A stretch of DNA of 36,779 nucleotides. Source: Bacteroidota bacterium. GTDB taxonomy: Bacteria; Bacteroidota; Bacteroidia; AKYH767-A; 2013-40CM-41-45. The notes under the pieces were generated by a model, which saw only the letters and a list, made by a program, of their open reading frames with translations, ran no database searches and was not told where the DNA came from. The DNA is taken from NCBI GenBank assembly GCA_026391945.1, contig JAPLDA010000065.1, positions 1-36,779 on the forward strand, given 5' to 3'. Each line of letters opens with the position of its first letter. Position 1 is the stretch's first letter. The translations under genes and the position numbers were made by a program. Shown here piece by piece: positions 15,876 through 24,484 of the stretch.

Positions 15876-16874
15876 TTATTTAGCTTCATTCAGTAATAAA
15901 TCGTTCACGTCAATCGTGAAAGCACATTTGAAATGTCCCTGCGGACAGGCTTTGAAACCATGCAAACCACACGGGCGGCAATCCAGTTTTTCTTTTGTTT
16001 CGATCACTCGTGAAACATCACTCAGAGGACCGAAACCAAAACCGGGAATGGTGGAACAGAATACAGTCGTGACAGGAGCATTCATGGCGCCGGCGAGATG
16101 AAGCGGAGCCGAATCGTTCGTATAATTCATTTTCGCATCTTTCATCAAAGCTGCAGATTCGAGGAAAGAAAGTTTGCCGGCAAGATTAACAACAATCTTT
16201 GATGACGGGTCCTTAAAATGAGATTTTATTTCCCCGCACAAAGAAACATCTGCCGGTGATCCCAATAAGTAAACAGGAAACTGATCCGGTAATTTGCCGA
16301 TGAGTTCCATCCACTTCTCTTTTGGAAATTGTTTCGTAAACCAGACAGAAGCCGGTGAAACCGTCACATAGCTTTTCGTTTTCCACTGGCTGACAGCTTC
16401 AACATCATCCTTTGAAGGATAAAGTCGTGGCTTTTCCGGAACATCATCGGTGAAACTCCTGATCAGCTCATGGTTGCGAAGGATTTCATGTTTTCCGTTT
16501 CCGATCTCATGCCTGATTTTTTTTGTATAGGAAAATGAAAACGGATTCTTATCGAAACCGATTTTCTCTTTCGCTCCCGACAGGAAGGTAATCAACCCCG
16601 AACTGGCAAAGCGGTGAAGGTTGATGACTTCATCGTATTTTTTATTCCTGATGGTTAAACCGGTTTTCACCAGGTTCAAAAACTTATCCTTCTTCTTGTC
16701 CCATATCATCACTTCATTTAAAAAAGGATGATGGATCAGTAACCCTTCGTTTCCCTTCCGCAAAAGAAAATCAATTTGAGAAGCAGGAAAACAAACATGT
16801 AATTTTTCAACAACCGATGTGGCCAGGATGACATCGCCGATAAAAGCGGTTTGTATGACAAGGATTTTTTTCAC
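15876..16874 (-). CDS. Glycosyltransferase family 9 (heptosyltransferase-like)
   Basis: 332 residues. The N-terminus KKILVIQTAFIGDVILATSVVEKL is the typical GT9 start, and the C-terminal half carries VSPASVWFTKQFPKEKW and NDSAPLHLAGAMNAPVTTVFCSTIPGFG-like sequence, the nucleotide-sugar binding region. GT9 enzymes add heptose or related sugars to the inner core of lipopolysaccharide on the cytoplasmic side of the inner membrane; the exact donor and acceptor cannot be told. The start codon is GTG at 16874 (GTG AAA AAA ATC). A cysteine-rich C-terminus (DCRPCGLHGFKACPQGHFKC) is seen in many Bacteroidota GT9 proteins. It lies 16 bp after dapD and just before tsaC. Confidence 0.92.
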   Translation of the reverse strand: MKKILVIQTAFIGDVILATSVVEKLHVCFPASQIDFLLRKGNEGLLIHHPFLNEVMIWDKKKDKFLNLVKTGLTIRNKKYDEVINLHRFASSGLITFLSGAKEKIGFDKNPFSFSYTKKIRHEIGNGKHEILRNHELIRSFTDDVPEKPRLYPSKDDVEAVSQWKTKSYVTVSPASVWFTKQFPKEKWMELIGKLPDQFPVYLLGSPADVSLCGEIKSHFKDPSSKIVVNLAGKLSFLESAALMKDAKMNYTNDSAPLHLAGAMNAPVTTVFCSTIPGFGFGPLSDVSRVIETKEKLDCRPCGLHGFKACPQGHFKCAFTIDVNDLLLNEAK

Positions 16875-16890
16875 GAAACAGTTGAACGGG

Positions 16891-17697
16891 TTAAGCAGAC
16901 ACGTTGTATTCTCTCAAAGCATCGTTCAGGGAGGTTTTCAGATCGGTACTTTGTTTTCTTTCACCGATAATCAGCGCACACGGAACCTGGTAATCGCCGG
17001 CAGGGAATTTTTTTGTGTACGATCCAGGAATCACAACGGATCGCGAAGGAACAACGCCTTTATATTCCTTCGGTTCCTTTCCGGTCACATCAATGATTTT
17101 CGTTGACATCGTTAAAACAACATTGGCTCCGAGAACAGCTTCCTTCTCCACTCTCACGCCTTCTACCACAATGCAACGCGAACCGATGAAACAATTGTCT
17201 TCAATGATGACCGGTGCCGCCTGGACCGGCTCCAATACACCACCGATACCCACACCACCGCTCAGGTGGACATGTTTGCCGATCTGCGCACAGGAACCCA
17301 CCGTTGCCCATGTATCCACCATGGTTCCTTCATCCACATAGGCGCCGATGTTCACATACGACGGCATGAGGATGACTCCTTTGGCGAGATAACTTCCGTA
17401 ACGGGCGATTCCATGCGGAACCACACGAACACCCAGGACAGCATAATTGGTTTTCAGTTTCATCTTATCGTGAAATTCCATCGGGCCTGCCTGCAGTGTT
17501 TCCATGGACTGAATAGGAAAATAAAGTATCACGGCTTTCTTGATCCATTCATTCACCTTCCATCCTTCCGCACCAGGCTCCGCCACCCGCAGTTTTCCTT
17601 TATCGAGTTGTTCGATCACCTCACGGATAGCGGATTGTGTACCCGCCTCTTTCAATAACTCACGGCTGTTCCAGGCAGATTCAATGATTTCTTTCAT
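16891..17697 (-). CDS. dapD: 2,3,4,5-tetrahydropyridine-2,6-dicarboxylate N-succinyltransferase
   Basis: 268 residues, typical of DapD, which succinylates tetrahydrodipicolinate in the lysine/diaminopimelate pathway and so feeds cell-wall synthesis. The N-terminal helical domain ends in EWIKKAVILYF, followed by a left-handed beta-helix of hexapeptide repeats (LMPSYVNIGAYVDEGTMVDTW, CAQIGKHVHLSGGVGIGG, VLEPVQAAPVIIEDNCFIGS) and the C-terminal GERKQSTDLKTSLNDALR. The ATG at 17697 precedes a conserved acidic start. It probably heads a dapD-GT9-tsaC unit. TTTCTTTG at about 17719-17712 (minus strand) is one mismatch from a -7 box. Confidence 0.97.
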   Translation of the reverse strand: MKEIIESAWNSRELLKEAGTQSAIREVIEQLDKGKLRVAEPGAEGWKVNEWIKKAVILYFPIQSMETLQAGPMEFHDKMKLKTNYAVLGVRVVPHGIARYGSYLAKGVILMPSYVNIGAYVDEGTMVDTWATVGSCAQIGKHVHLSGGVGIGGVLEPVQAAPVIIEDNCFIGSRCIVVEGVRVEKEAVLGANVVLTMSTKIIDVTGKEPKEYKGVVPSRSVVIPGSYTKKFPAGDYQVPCALIIGERKQSTDLKTSLNDALREYNVSA

Positions 17698-17723
17698 CGG
17701 TTTGATTTATTCAGCAAAGAAAA

Positions 17724-17754
17724 ACTTTAAACCTTAAACTTTAAACCTTAAACT
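17724..17754. repeat. Two perfect 14-bp tandem copies between dapD and ruvX
   Basis: ACTTTAAACCTTAA at 17724-17737 and 17738-17751, then ACT again. It sits in the 73-bp divergent promoter region. A similar TTTACAGGTTAAGG word pair occurs upstream of panB near 26222-26247. Confidence 0.85.
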
Positions 17755-17758
17755 AAAT

Positions 17759-17766
17759 TATATTTG
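17759..17766 (+). promoter_or_regulatory. Perfect -7 box (TATATTTG) 4 nt before ruvX ATG
   Basis: An exact TAnnTTTG match followed by CGCC and the ATG at 17771. Upstream of it is the 14-bp tandem repeat rather than a clear -33 TTG. Confidence 0.55.
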
Positions 17767-17770
17767 CGCC

Positions 17771-18184
17771 ATGTCGAGAATTCTTGCCATTGATTATGGA
17801 ACCAAACGGGTCGGGCTGGCGGTTACGGATACCAACCGGATCATTGCATCCGGCCTCGATACTGTACACGCAAAGGATGTGATCTCCTTCCTGAAAAAGT
17901 ATGCATCACAGGAAGAAGTAGCGTGTTTTGTTGTTGGTGAGCCAAAACAAATGGATGCCTCCGATTCTCAGGTAAAAAATGAAATCGACAGGTTCATCAG
18001 GGCATTGAAGAAAACATTTCCGGACATTCCGGTTGAACGGTTTGACGAACGGTTTACCTCGAAGATGGCTTCACAGGCCTTGCTGATGAGCGGAGCAAGT
18101 AAAAAAGACAGGCGAAACAAAGAATTGGTTGACATGACGAGTGCAATTATTATTTTGCAGTCGTATATGGAAAGTAAAAAATAA
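17771..18184 (+). CDS. ruvX: RuvX/YqgF family, putative pre-16S rRNA nuclease
   Basis: 137 residues with an RNase H fold. The first strand MSRILAIDYGTKRVGLAVTD carries the conserved catalytic aspartate (D8). VVGEPKQMDASDSQ and the ERFDERFTSKMASQALL block with acidic residues are the other conserved parts, and the C-terminal NKELVDMTSAIIILQSYM with an aspartate closes the active site. Family members trim the 5' end of 16S rRNA; a Holliday-junction role was proposed earlier. A TATATTTG box ends 4 nt before the ATG. def follows after 24 bp, then a TPR lipoprotein, in one probable transcript. Confidence 0.95.
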   Translation: MSRILAIDYGTKRVGLAVTDTNRIIASGLDTVHAKDVISFLKKYASQEEVACFVVGEPKQMDASDSQVKNEIDRFIRALKKTFPDIPVERFDERFTSKMASQALLMSGASKKDRRNKELVDMTSAIIILQSYMESKK

Positions 18185-18208
18185 ATACAGCTGAGTGTTG
18201 ATTACACT

Positions 18209-18766
18209 ATGAAATTACCCATCATCGCATACGGCGACCCGATCCTGAAAAAACGGGCTTCTGAGATTGTAAAAAATTATCCGAAGCTGAATGAAATTAT
18301 TGCCGACATGTACGAGACCATGTATGCAAGCAAAGGCGTCGGGCTGGCGGCTCCTCAAATCGGTTTGTCCATTCGTTTGTTTATCGCCGACGGAACTCCT
18401 TTCGAAGAAGAAGAAGTGAAAGGATTCAAACAGGTGTTCATCAACCCGGTGATTAAAGAAGAAAGCGGCGACCTCTGGAAATTCAATGAAGGATGCCTCA
18501 GCATTCCGAATGTCCGTGAAGATGTTCGGCGAAAAGAAGAACTGTACATCGAATATTACGACCAGGATTGGAAACTAAAAAAAGAATCGTATTCAGGCCT
18601 TGCCGCGCGAATCATCCAGCATGAATACGATCACATCGAAGGAATTTTATTTGTCGACCGCATCTCTCCGCTCCGTAAAAGACTGATCAAAAACAGGCTG
18701 ATGGATATTTCAAGAGGCGACGTAGACGTGGATTACAAAATGAAATTTCCCCTGTTGAAAAAATAA
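18209..18766 (+). CDS. def: Peptide deformylase
   Basis: 185 residues. It removes the formyl group from the N-terminal methionine of new proteins. The three signature motifs are complete: GVGLAAPQIG (43-52), EGCLSIP (94-100) with metal ligand C96, and QHEYDHIEG (137-145) with ligands H138 and H142 and catalytic E139. The ATG at 18209 gives the usual MKLPIIAYGDPILKK start. It lies 24 bp after ruvX and 32 bp before the TPR lipoprotein gene; there is no terminator between them. Confidence 0.98.
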   Translation: MKLPIIAYGDPILKKRASEIVKNYPKLNEIIADMYETMYASKGVGLAAPQIGLSIRLFIADGTPFEEEEVKGFKQVFINPVIKEESGDLWKFNEGCLSIPNVREDVRRKEELYIEYYDQDWKLKKESYSGLAARIIQHEYDHIEGILFVDRISPLRKRLIKNRLMDISRGDVDVDYKMKFPLLKK

Positions 18767-18798
18767 TTTCTCTCAACGAAAAAAAAACAAAACACCAG

Positions 18799-19347
18799 AT
18801 GAACAAAAATACCTCTTCTCTCCTGGCGCTCAGCTTTGCTGTCATCCTGTTTATTTCCTGCCAGCCTGGAAAAGACAAACTGGCTTCCTCGATTGCAACA
18901 GCAGAATCAAAACTGCTCAACGATTCAACGAAGTTGCTCAATGCATCGGTGGCAGAAGAATTTATTAAATCCTGTAAAGAGTATGCTGAAAAATATCCGG
19001 ATGATACCATGTCGGCACATTACCTGTTCAAAGCCGGTGACATCGCCAACGGTTTAAAAAAATACCAGGAGGCCATTGATCTCTTCAGCCAGCTTGTAAA
19101 AAAATACCCGGATCACCGGAAAGCCGCCGTGTGCCTGTTCCTGCAGGCTTTCATCAGCGACGACAAACTCCGTGATGTGGAGAAAGCAAAAATGCTCTAC
19201 TCCGATTTTATACAGAAGTACCCAAACCATGAACTGGCTCCTTCTGCCAAAGCCTCGCTCGAACAACTGAACATGGGGCTGACGAATGATCAGATGATCA
19301 AACTATTCCAGGCAAGGCAGGACAGCCTGGCGAATGCGGGGAAGTAA
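18799..19347 (+). CDS. Small TPR-like lipoprotein
   Basis: 182 residues. The signal LLALSFAVILFISC gives a lipobox cysteine at residue 21. The mature part has three TPR-like helical pairs (AHYLFKAGDIANGLKKYQEAI, FSQLVKKYPDHRKAAVCLFLQA, AKMLYSDFIQKYPNHELAPSA), resembling BamD- or YfgM-like scaffolds. No catalytic domain. It closes the ruvX-def transcript, and its TAA directly abuts the stop codon of the convergent cdaA with no base in between, leaving no room for a terminator outside coding sequence. Confidence 0.85.
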   Translation: MNKNTSSLLALSFAVILFISCQPGKDKLASSIATAESKLLNDSTKLLNASVAEEFIKSCKEYAEKYPDDTMSAHYLFKAGDIANGLKKYQEAIDLFSQLVKKYPDHRKAAVCLFLQAFISDDKLRDVEKAKMLYSDFIQKYPNHELAPSAKASLEQLNMGLTNDQMIKLFQARQDSLANAGK

Positions 19348-20148
19348 TCACACCCTGAATTCTTCCGCCAGCTTTTTCTCCAGTTCATCCAGCGAAATAC
19401 CGACTTTGATCTGTCCTTCCTGCGCCACAGAAATTTCTCCTGTTTCTTCTGATACCACCAATGCCATGGCATCGCTTTGTTCGGTGATGCCAATCGCAGC
19501 ACGATGCCGCATGCCAAGGTGAGCCGGGAGTTCCACGTTCTCGGTTACAGGAAGAACACAGCGCGCCGCCATGATCTTGTTATTCACGATGATGATGGCT
19601 CCATCGTGAAGCGGGCTGTTCTTAAAAAAAATATTCTCGATGAGACGCTGCGAAATCTCCGCATCCATGATGTCGCCGGTGTTCGAATAATATTTTAACT
19701 CGGAAGATTTCGCCAGTATGATGATCGCTCCTGTTTTTTCTTTTGACATCTGCCGGCAGGCTTTTACGATAGCGGTGATGTTCAGCGGTGATTTTTTTTC
19801 GGACTTCCAGTTCCATGGAAGAATCTGTTTCGTGAACGGATTCCTGGCAATGAAACTGTTCGTCCCGAGGACAATCAGGAACCGCCTGACTTCCTGCTGA
19901 AACACGATGATGAGAGCGATGAAACCAAGACTGATAAACTGTCCGAGAATGGTGCCGAGCAACTGCATGTTCAGGATTTTCACGCATACCCAGTAAAGTG
20001 CATACACCGTAAGTAGCCCGATGAAAATATTGATGGCCACGCCGCCGCGCAACAGGTTGTACAATTTGTAAAGAAGAAAAGTCACGATGGCTATGTCCAC
20101 GAGGTCGATGAACCTGACCGTAAGAAAACCGATGTGAAAAATATCCAT
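19348..20148 (-). CDS. cdaA: Diadenylate cyclase CdaA
   Basis: 266 residues. It makes the second messenger c-di-AMP from two ATP at the inner membrane. Three hydrophobic segments (about 17-31, 38-57 and 68-85) anchor a cytoplasmic DAC domain in which the catalytic DGA (182-184) and RHR (214-216) motifs are intact; KEKTGAIIILAKSSELK and GISLDELEKKL are also typical. The ATG at 20148 follows folP by 29 bp, so the two genes form a folP-cdaA unit, a frequent pairing in Bacteroidota. c-di-AMP usually controls potassium and osmotic balance; no target gene is visible here. Confidence 0.96.
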   Translation of the reverse strand: MDIFHIGFLTVRFIDLVDIAIVTFLLYKLYNLLRGGVAINIFIGLLTVYALYWVCVKILNMQLLGTILGQFISLGFIALIIVFQQEVRRFLIVLGTNSFIARNPFTKQILPWNWKSEKKSPLNITAIVKACRQMSKEKTGAIIILAKSSELKYYSNTGDIMDAEISQRLIENIFFKNSPLHDGAIIIVNNKIMAARCVLPVTENVELPAHLGMRHRAAIGITEQSDAMALVVSEETGEISVAQEGQIKVGISLDELEKKLAEEFRV

Positions 20149-20177
20149 TCCGTTTGTTGTGGTTACCGTCTAATATT

Positions 20178-21035
20178 TCAAACGCAAGTTACAAGTTTTA
20201 TGGCTTCCATTGCTTCCTTCACATCATGTACACGAAGGATGTCGGCACCCTTCATCAACGCAATGGTGTGGAGTACCGTTGTTCCGTTTAACGCATCTTC
20301 CGACGGGACATGAAGAACTTTCTGTATCATCGACTTTCTTGATAACCCAACCATGACAGGCCTTTCCAATATGCTGAAGAGATCAAGATGTTTCAACAAT
20401 TCATAATTATGGTCAGTCGTTTTTCCAAAACCGAAACCGGGATCGATGATGATGTCATTCACTCCGAGCGAAACCAGTATCTGAATCCGTTCAGCAAAAT
20501 AACGCATCACTTCCTTTACCACATTTTCATACAGCGGATTCGTTTGCATGTTCTGCGGAGTTCCCTGCATATGCATCACGATGTAAGGTACTTTCAGTCT
20601 GCTGATGACGGTAAACATTTCAGGATCCATGGTTCCGCCGGAAATATCATTGATGAGGTTCGCCCCGTGACTGATTGATTTCTCCGCAACCTCACTGTAA
20701 AATGTGTCGATGGATAAGATCGCTGAAGGAAATTCCTTGCGGATTGAATCAAGGGGTGATGCTAACCTGTTCCACTCCTCCTCTGCTGAAAGCAATTCAG
20801 AGCCGGGTCTTGTTGACTGGGCGCCGATATCAAGGATGGAAGCGCCTTCTTCCAGCATCCGGCCGGCCTGTTTCAATGCATCCTTTTCGGTGGTGTATCG
20901 GTTTCCATCGAAGAAAGAATCGGGGGTGATGTTCAGAATTCCCATCACACCGGGTGTTGAAAAATCCACCAGCTTTCCATTCATCCTCATGAATTTTTTC
21001 TTCTTAAAAAATGTATCTTCGGCAGCGATTTTCAT
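20178..21035 (-). CDS. folP: Dihydropteroate synthase
   Basis: 285 residues; it joins p-aminobenzoate to the pterin pyrophosphate in folate synthesis. The TIM-barrel motifs are complete: GILNITPDSFFDG (32-44), GASILDIGAQSTRPG, LSIDTF, NDISGG, VMHMQGTP, DPGFGFGKT, GLSRKS and the C-terminal RVHDV. The start ATG at 21035 leaves about 20 extra residues (KIAAEDTFFKKKKFMRMNG) before the first strand; the internal ATG of FMRMNG is possible. It is the first gene of a folP-cdaA transcript, divergent from the DUF1599 gene. Confidence 0.97.
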   Translation of the reverse strand: MKIAAEDTFFKKKKFMRMNGKLVDFSTPGVMGILNITPDSFFDGNRYTTEKDALKQAGRMLEEGASILDIGAQSTRPGSELLSAEEEWNRLASPLDSIRKEFPSAILSIDTFYSEVAEKSISHGANLINDISGGTMDPEMFTVISRLKVPYIVMHMQGTPQNMQTNPLYENVVKEVMRYFAERIQILVSLGVNDIIIDPGFGFGKTTDHNYELLKHLDLFSILERPVMVGLSRKSMIQKVLHVPSEDALNGTTVLHTIALMKGADILRVHDVKEAMEAIKLVTCV

Positions 21036-21164
21036 TGAGCAAAACAGGTTGCAAAATATTCAATTTATATGATTCCTGAATAAAATGATTTTAACCCCGG
21101 AACAAATTAAGATTTTTTTTCCTGCAAAAGTTGCGGGAAGTAAACGAAACCTCCTCGTCCGCCC

Positions 21165-21767
21165 ATGGCGGAAAAAACGGAACCAATGGTAAACCAGACT
21201 TCCATACAATTTGATTCCGTGATTACCCGGTGCAAAGATATCTTTCTGAAAAAAATGAAAGATTATGGAACGGCATGGAGAATCCTTCGTGTAAGTTCGA
21301 TCACCGACCAGATTTTCATCAAGGCACAACGCATCCGCAGCATTGAAGAAAAAGGTACGCAATGGGTGAAAGACGGAATTGATGATGAGTTCATCGGTAT
21401 TATCAATTACTGCCTCATCGGGCTGATCCAGCTGGAGATCGGTGACGAGCTGAACCCGCCGGCAACGAACCTCGCCGAATGGCAGGCCAACCTCGTGATG
21501 GATGAAGACCATGTGGTTAAACATTTTGAACATCATGTGGCGGAAACGAAACGGCTCATGCAAAATAAGAATCATGATTACGGTGAAGCCTGGCGCGACA
21601 TGCGCGTGAGTTCCATGACGGACCTCATCCTGATGAAACTTCTCCGCATCAAACAGATCGAAGATAACAAAGGTGAAACACTGATCAGTGAAGGCATTGA
21701 AGCCAATTACCACGACATTATCAACTACGCCGTATTTGCACTGATTAAAATGACAGAAGAAAATTAA
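21165..21767 (+). CDS. DUF1599 protein with two tandem domains
   Basis: 200 residues made of two related halves: 19-90 (FLKKMKDYGTAWRILRVSSITDQIFIKAQRI ... DEFIGIINYCLIGLIQLE) and 123-200 (LMQNKNHDYGEAWRDMRVSSMTDLILMKLLRI ... YHDIINYAVFALIKM). Both carry the DYG-AWR-RVSS-TD signature and the DxIINY helix, so this is an internal duplication. DUF1599 has been linked by others to nucleotide metabolism or modification, but no reaction is established. The gene sits next to folP (divergent) and upstream of a BT_3928 membrane protein; this order is common in Bacteroidota and hints at a shared, unknown housekeeping role. Confidence 0.85.
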   Translation: MAEKTEPMVNQTSIQFDSVITRCKDIFLKKMKDYGTAWRILRVSSITDQIFIKAQRIRSIEEKGTQWVKDGIDDEFIGIINYCLIGLIQLEIGDELNPPATNLAEWQANLVMDEDHVVKHFEHHVAETKRLMQNKNHDYGEAWRDMRVSSMTDLILMKLLRIKQIEDNKGETLISEGIEANYHDIINYAVFALIKMTEEN

Positions 21768-21870
21768 AACTGTATGATGAAAGGATGAATCACTCACTGT
21801 TCATCCCGGTTCCGGAATATTACAAGCGACAATCAAAACATAAAAAGCAATTCTAATTCCTAAAAAATTT

Positions 21871-22986
21871 ATGAAACTTCTCGCCCAGATTTCCCGCGTT
21901 TTTGTTGGTGTATTGTTTATCATCTCAGGATTCATCAAAGCCAACGATCCTGTTGGTTTTTCCTACAAACTCAAAGAGTATTTTGAAGTGTTCCACATGC
22001 CATGGCTGGGGCCGCTTGCCCTCTGGTGTGCCATCGTGATTTGCGCTGCCGAGATCGGGTTGGGTGTGGCCTTGCTGCTCGGGGCAAAAATGAAATTCAC
22101 TTCCTGGTCGATGATGATCATGATCGTGTTTTTTACCTGGCTCACTTTCTATTCCTGGTACTTCAACAAAGTAACCGACTGCGGATGTTTCGGCGATGCG
22201 CTGCACCTGAAACCGTTCCAGTCGTTCATGAAAGACATTGTGCTGTTCATCTTCATTCTTTTCATCTTCATCAAACGAAAAGAAATATCTCCTTTGTTCA
22301 GCGACCGTTTTGCCACCGTACTTTCCTATGCCGGCTTCATCGCTTCGTTTTCTTTTTCGGTGTATTGTGTGCGCCATCTCCCGGTGATTGATTTCCGCCC
22401 GTATGCCGTTGGAAAAAATATCAAACAGGGAATGCAGCTTCCTCCGGATGCTGTAAAAGACAGCGTGGTGATGGTTTTCATTTATGAAAAAGACGGCATA
22501 CAAAAAGAAATGACTCCCGACCAGATCAGGACCATCGACAGCACGTACAAATTCATTGACCGGAAAGACAAACTGGTTCGTGAAGGCGAGCATCCTGCCA
22601 TTCATGATTTCTCTATTGTTTCGGTTGACGGAACAGACGTGACGGAAGATGTTCTCTCAATGGAACATGTCTTTCTCCTCGTTGCTTACGACATCAAAAC
22701 TTCTGATACGAAAATTCAGAACAAGGTGAACGACTTCGTTGCCCTCTGCCAGAAAGCCGGAGTTGAGTTCATTGGCTTAACCGGTTCTGCGCCGAAAGAT
22801 GTGGATGCTTTCCGCCACGAACACAATTCGATGTTCGAATATTACCGTTGCGATGAGACTGCTTTGAAAACCATGATCCGTTCAAACCCCGGACTGATGC
22901 TGCTGAACAAAGGAACGGTGGCAGCCATCTGGCACTTCAATGATTTCCCGACGTTCGACGAAGTGAAAACGAAGCTCGGGAAGTGA
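21871..22986 (+). CDS. BT_3928 family DoxX/MauE-like membrane protein with thioredoxin-like tail
   Basis: 371 residues. The N-terminal half has four hydrophobic segments (about 7-21, 47-69, 77-95, 123-137) with the MauE/DoxX-type motif TDCGCFGDALHLKP between them; the paired cysteines suggest thiol redox exchange at the membrane. A fifth membrane segment (about 148-168) leads into an extracytoplasmic domain of 190 residues that looks thioredoxin-like in order (HDFSIV ... VFLLVAYDI ... ALCQKAGVEFIGLTGSAPKDVDAFRHEH ... NPGLMLLNKGTVAAIWHFND) but lacks a CxxC, so it is probably not a classical oxidoreductase by itself. It follows the DUF1599 gene by 103 bp. Confidence 0.85.
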   Translation: MKLLAQISRVFVGVLFIISGFIKANDPVGFSYKLKEYFEVFHMPWLGPLALWCAIVICAAEIGLGVALLLGAKMKFTSWSMMIMIVFFTWLTFYSWYFNKVTDCGCFGDALHLKPFQSFMKDIVLFIFILFIFIKRKEISPLFSDRFATVLSYAGFIASFSFSVYCVRHLPVIDFRPYAVGKNIKQGMQLPPDAVKDSVVMVFIYEKDGIQKEMTPDQIRTIDSTYKFIDRKDKLVREGEHPAIHDFSIVSVDGTDVTEDVLSMEHVFLLVAYDIKTSDTKIQNKVNDFVALCQKAGVEFIGLTGSAPKDVDAFRHEHNSMFEYYRCDETALKTMIRSNPGLMLLNKGTVAAIWHFNDFPTFDEVKTKLGK

Positions 22987-23058
22987 AGTCGGATGTTAAA
23001 TATTAAACGGTACCCGGCTTTAACTTTTGACTTTTTATTTTTAACTTAACACGAACAT

Positions 23059-23754
23059 CTAACTTCCCATTTCTTCAAAATACTTCCACAGCTTCTCATC
23101 CGGCACCGGAGCTACGATGGTGATTTCTTCTTTTTTCACCGGGTGGATGAAAGAAATTTTTCGCGCGTGCAGATGAATGGAAGCATCCTCATTGGTTCGG
23201 TCGAAACCATACTTCACATCTCCTTTAATCGGGCAGCCCATCGTAGCCAACTGAACCCGGATCTGGTGATGTCTTCCTGTTTTCGGATTGATCTCCAGTA
23301 AATAATAATTATCTGATTTCCCGATAACCTTGTAATCGAGCCATGCACGCAAGGCACCGGGTACCTCTTTGTCATAAGCCTTGCTTTTGTTTTTTGCTTC
23401 GTCCTTTTTCAGGTAATGAATCAACGTACCGTTTTCATCCTGCGGCTTGTTTTTTACAATTGCCCAATACGTCTTCTTTACCTTTTGTTCACGGAACAAT
23501 TCGTTAATCCTTTCAAGGGCTTTGCTGGTCCTGGCAAACAAAACGATGCCGGTTACCGGCCTGTCGATGCGGTGAACGACACCGATAAAAGCAGCACCCG
23601 GCTTGTTGTATTTTTCCTTCAGGTAATCCTTTACCAATTCACTTAATGGTTTATCACCGGTTTTATCACCCTGCACAATATCGCCTGCCCTTTTATTAAT
23701 GGCGAGAAGATGATTGTCTTCATAAAGCACTTGTAAATTATCTGAAGGATTCAT
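23059..23754 (-). CDS. RluA family pseudouridine synthase
   Basis: 231 residues. It converts specific uridines in rRNA or tRNA to pseudouridine. The catalytic motif HRIDRPVTGIVLFART holds the essential aspartate; KTYWAIV and the GRHHQIRVQLA motif are also present. There is no N-terminal S4 domain, so it is the short RluA-like type (as in E. coli RluA/TruC), and the target base cannot be told. It is a single-gene unit on the minus strand between the BT_3928 gene and the accessory patch. Confidence 0.93.
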   Translation of the reverse strand: MNPSDNLQVLYEDNHLLAINKRAGDIVQGDKTGDKPLSELVKDYLKEKYNKPGAAFIGVVHRIDRPVTGIVLFARTSKALERINELFREQKVKKTYWAIVKNKPQDENGTLIHYLKKDEAKNKSKAYDKEVPGALRAWLDYKVIGKSDNYYLLEINPKTGRHHQIRVQLATMGCPIKGDVKYGFDRTNEDASIHLHARKISFIHPVKKEEITIVAPVPDEKLWKYFEEMGS

Positions 23755-23864
23755 GGCAGCGAAATACGAATGAATGGAATAAAAAATAATTTAATTAAAA
23801 ATCTATTGTCGTTATTGAGGATCACTAAAAAAGTGTCTTTGAATGTCGTGAACTTTGGCGGTTA

Positions 23865-24194
23865 TTAAATGAGCTTCAATTTTTCAATCAACTCAGGAAG
23901 AGAAGTTTCCTTGATTTGCCAAACTATGTTGAGGTCGATTCCAAAATAGTCATGAACAATCCGATTTCGGAAACCTCGCAAACGATGCCAATCAATACCG
24001 GTGTGTTGATCCTTGAATTTTTCAGGGAGTCTTCCGGCTGCCTCACCGATAATTTCAAAATTTCGAATGACGGCATCAACTGTTTTGCCGTCAGAAGCGA
24101 ATTGCTCAAAAGAATAATCAGAAGTATAAAGTAGAATTTTTTCTCCGCTTTCAATGATGTCTTCTACAAGAAGGAGTGGTTGTCGTTTAGACAT
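23865..24194 (-). CDS. hepT: HepT-type toxin (DUF86 / HEPN-like)
   Basis: 109 residues from the ATG at 24194; a TTG farther upstream (24212) would add six residues and is less likely. It is a helical HEPN-type RNase family. The active-site motif R76-x4-H81-x-Y83 (RNRIVHDYF) is intact, including the tyrosine that in studied HepT toxins is modified with AMP by the MntA partner. The ATG lies inside the end of mntA (8-nt overlap), so the two are translationally coupled, with the antitoxin first. Base composition is more AT-rich than in the flanking housekeeping genes, suggesting transfer. Confidence 0.9.
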   Translation of the reverse strand: MSKRQPLLLVEDIIESGEKILLYTSDYSFEQFASDGKTVDAVIRNFEIIGEAAGRLPEKFKDQHTGIDWHRLRGFRNRIVHDYFGIDLNIVWQIKETSLPELIEKLKLI

Positions 24195-24480
24195 AGACAA
24201 TTTCCTTTTCAATCTCTTGAAAATATTTGTTCTTAATACCGTTTTTCGAAACTAGGTCAATTTTTCTCCTAAAGGTTGTTTCAAGAAATTCTGCGAGGTC
24301 GATAAATTCAATTCCTATCGGTTTTGAGAAATCAACAATGATATCAATATCACTTTTGCCAGGTGAGAAATCGTCCCGGACAATTGAACCGAAAAGACCA
24401 ATTGAACTCACCCCGTACTTTCTGATAAGTTCGGGTTTGAGTTTTTGGATCGTGGAGAATATGGATTCAAACTGTGTCAT
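24187..24480 (-). CDS. mntA: MntA-type minimal nucleotidyltransferase antitoxin
   Basis: 97 residues of the MNT family. The nucleotidyltransferase signature is G31-S32 followed by D44-I-D46, and a third acidic residue sits at D75 in RRKIDLV. Well-studied members add AMP to the HepT toxin and thereby silence it. It lies upstream of and overlaps hepT. A perfect TATATTTG box ends 4 nt before the ATG, so the mRNA could be leaderless. The catalytic residues are all present, so the antitoxin should be active. Confidence 0.92.
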   Translation of the reverse strand: MTQFESIFSTIQKLKPELIRKYGVSSIGLFGSIVRDDFSPGKSDIDIIVDFSKPIGIEFIDLAEFLETTFRRKIDLVSKNGIKNKYFQEIEKEIVYV

Positions 24481-24484
24481 TATG

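Noticed and set aside
21783-21806. Hairpin GGATGAA / TTCATCC between the DUF1599 and BT_3928 genes as a terminator
   Set aside because: The stem is 7 bp with a 10-nt loop and no T tract on either side; it may be chance or a weak RNA structure.
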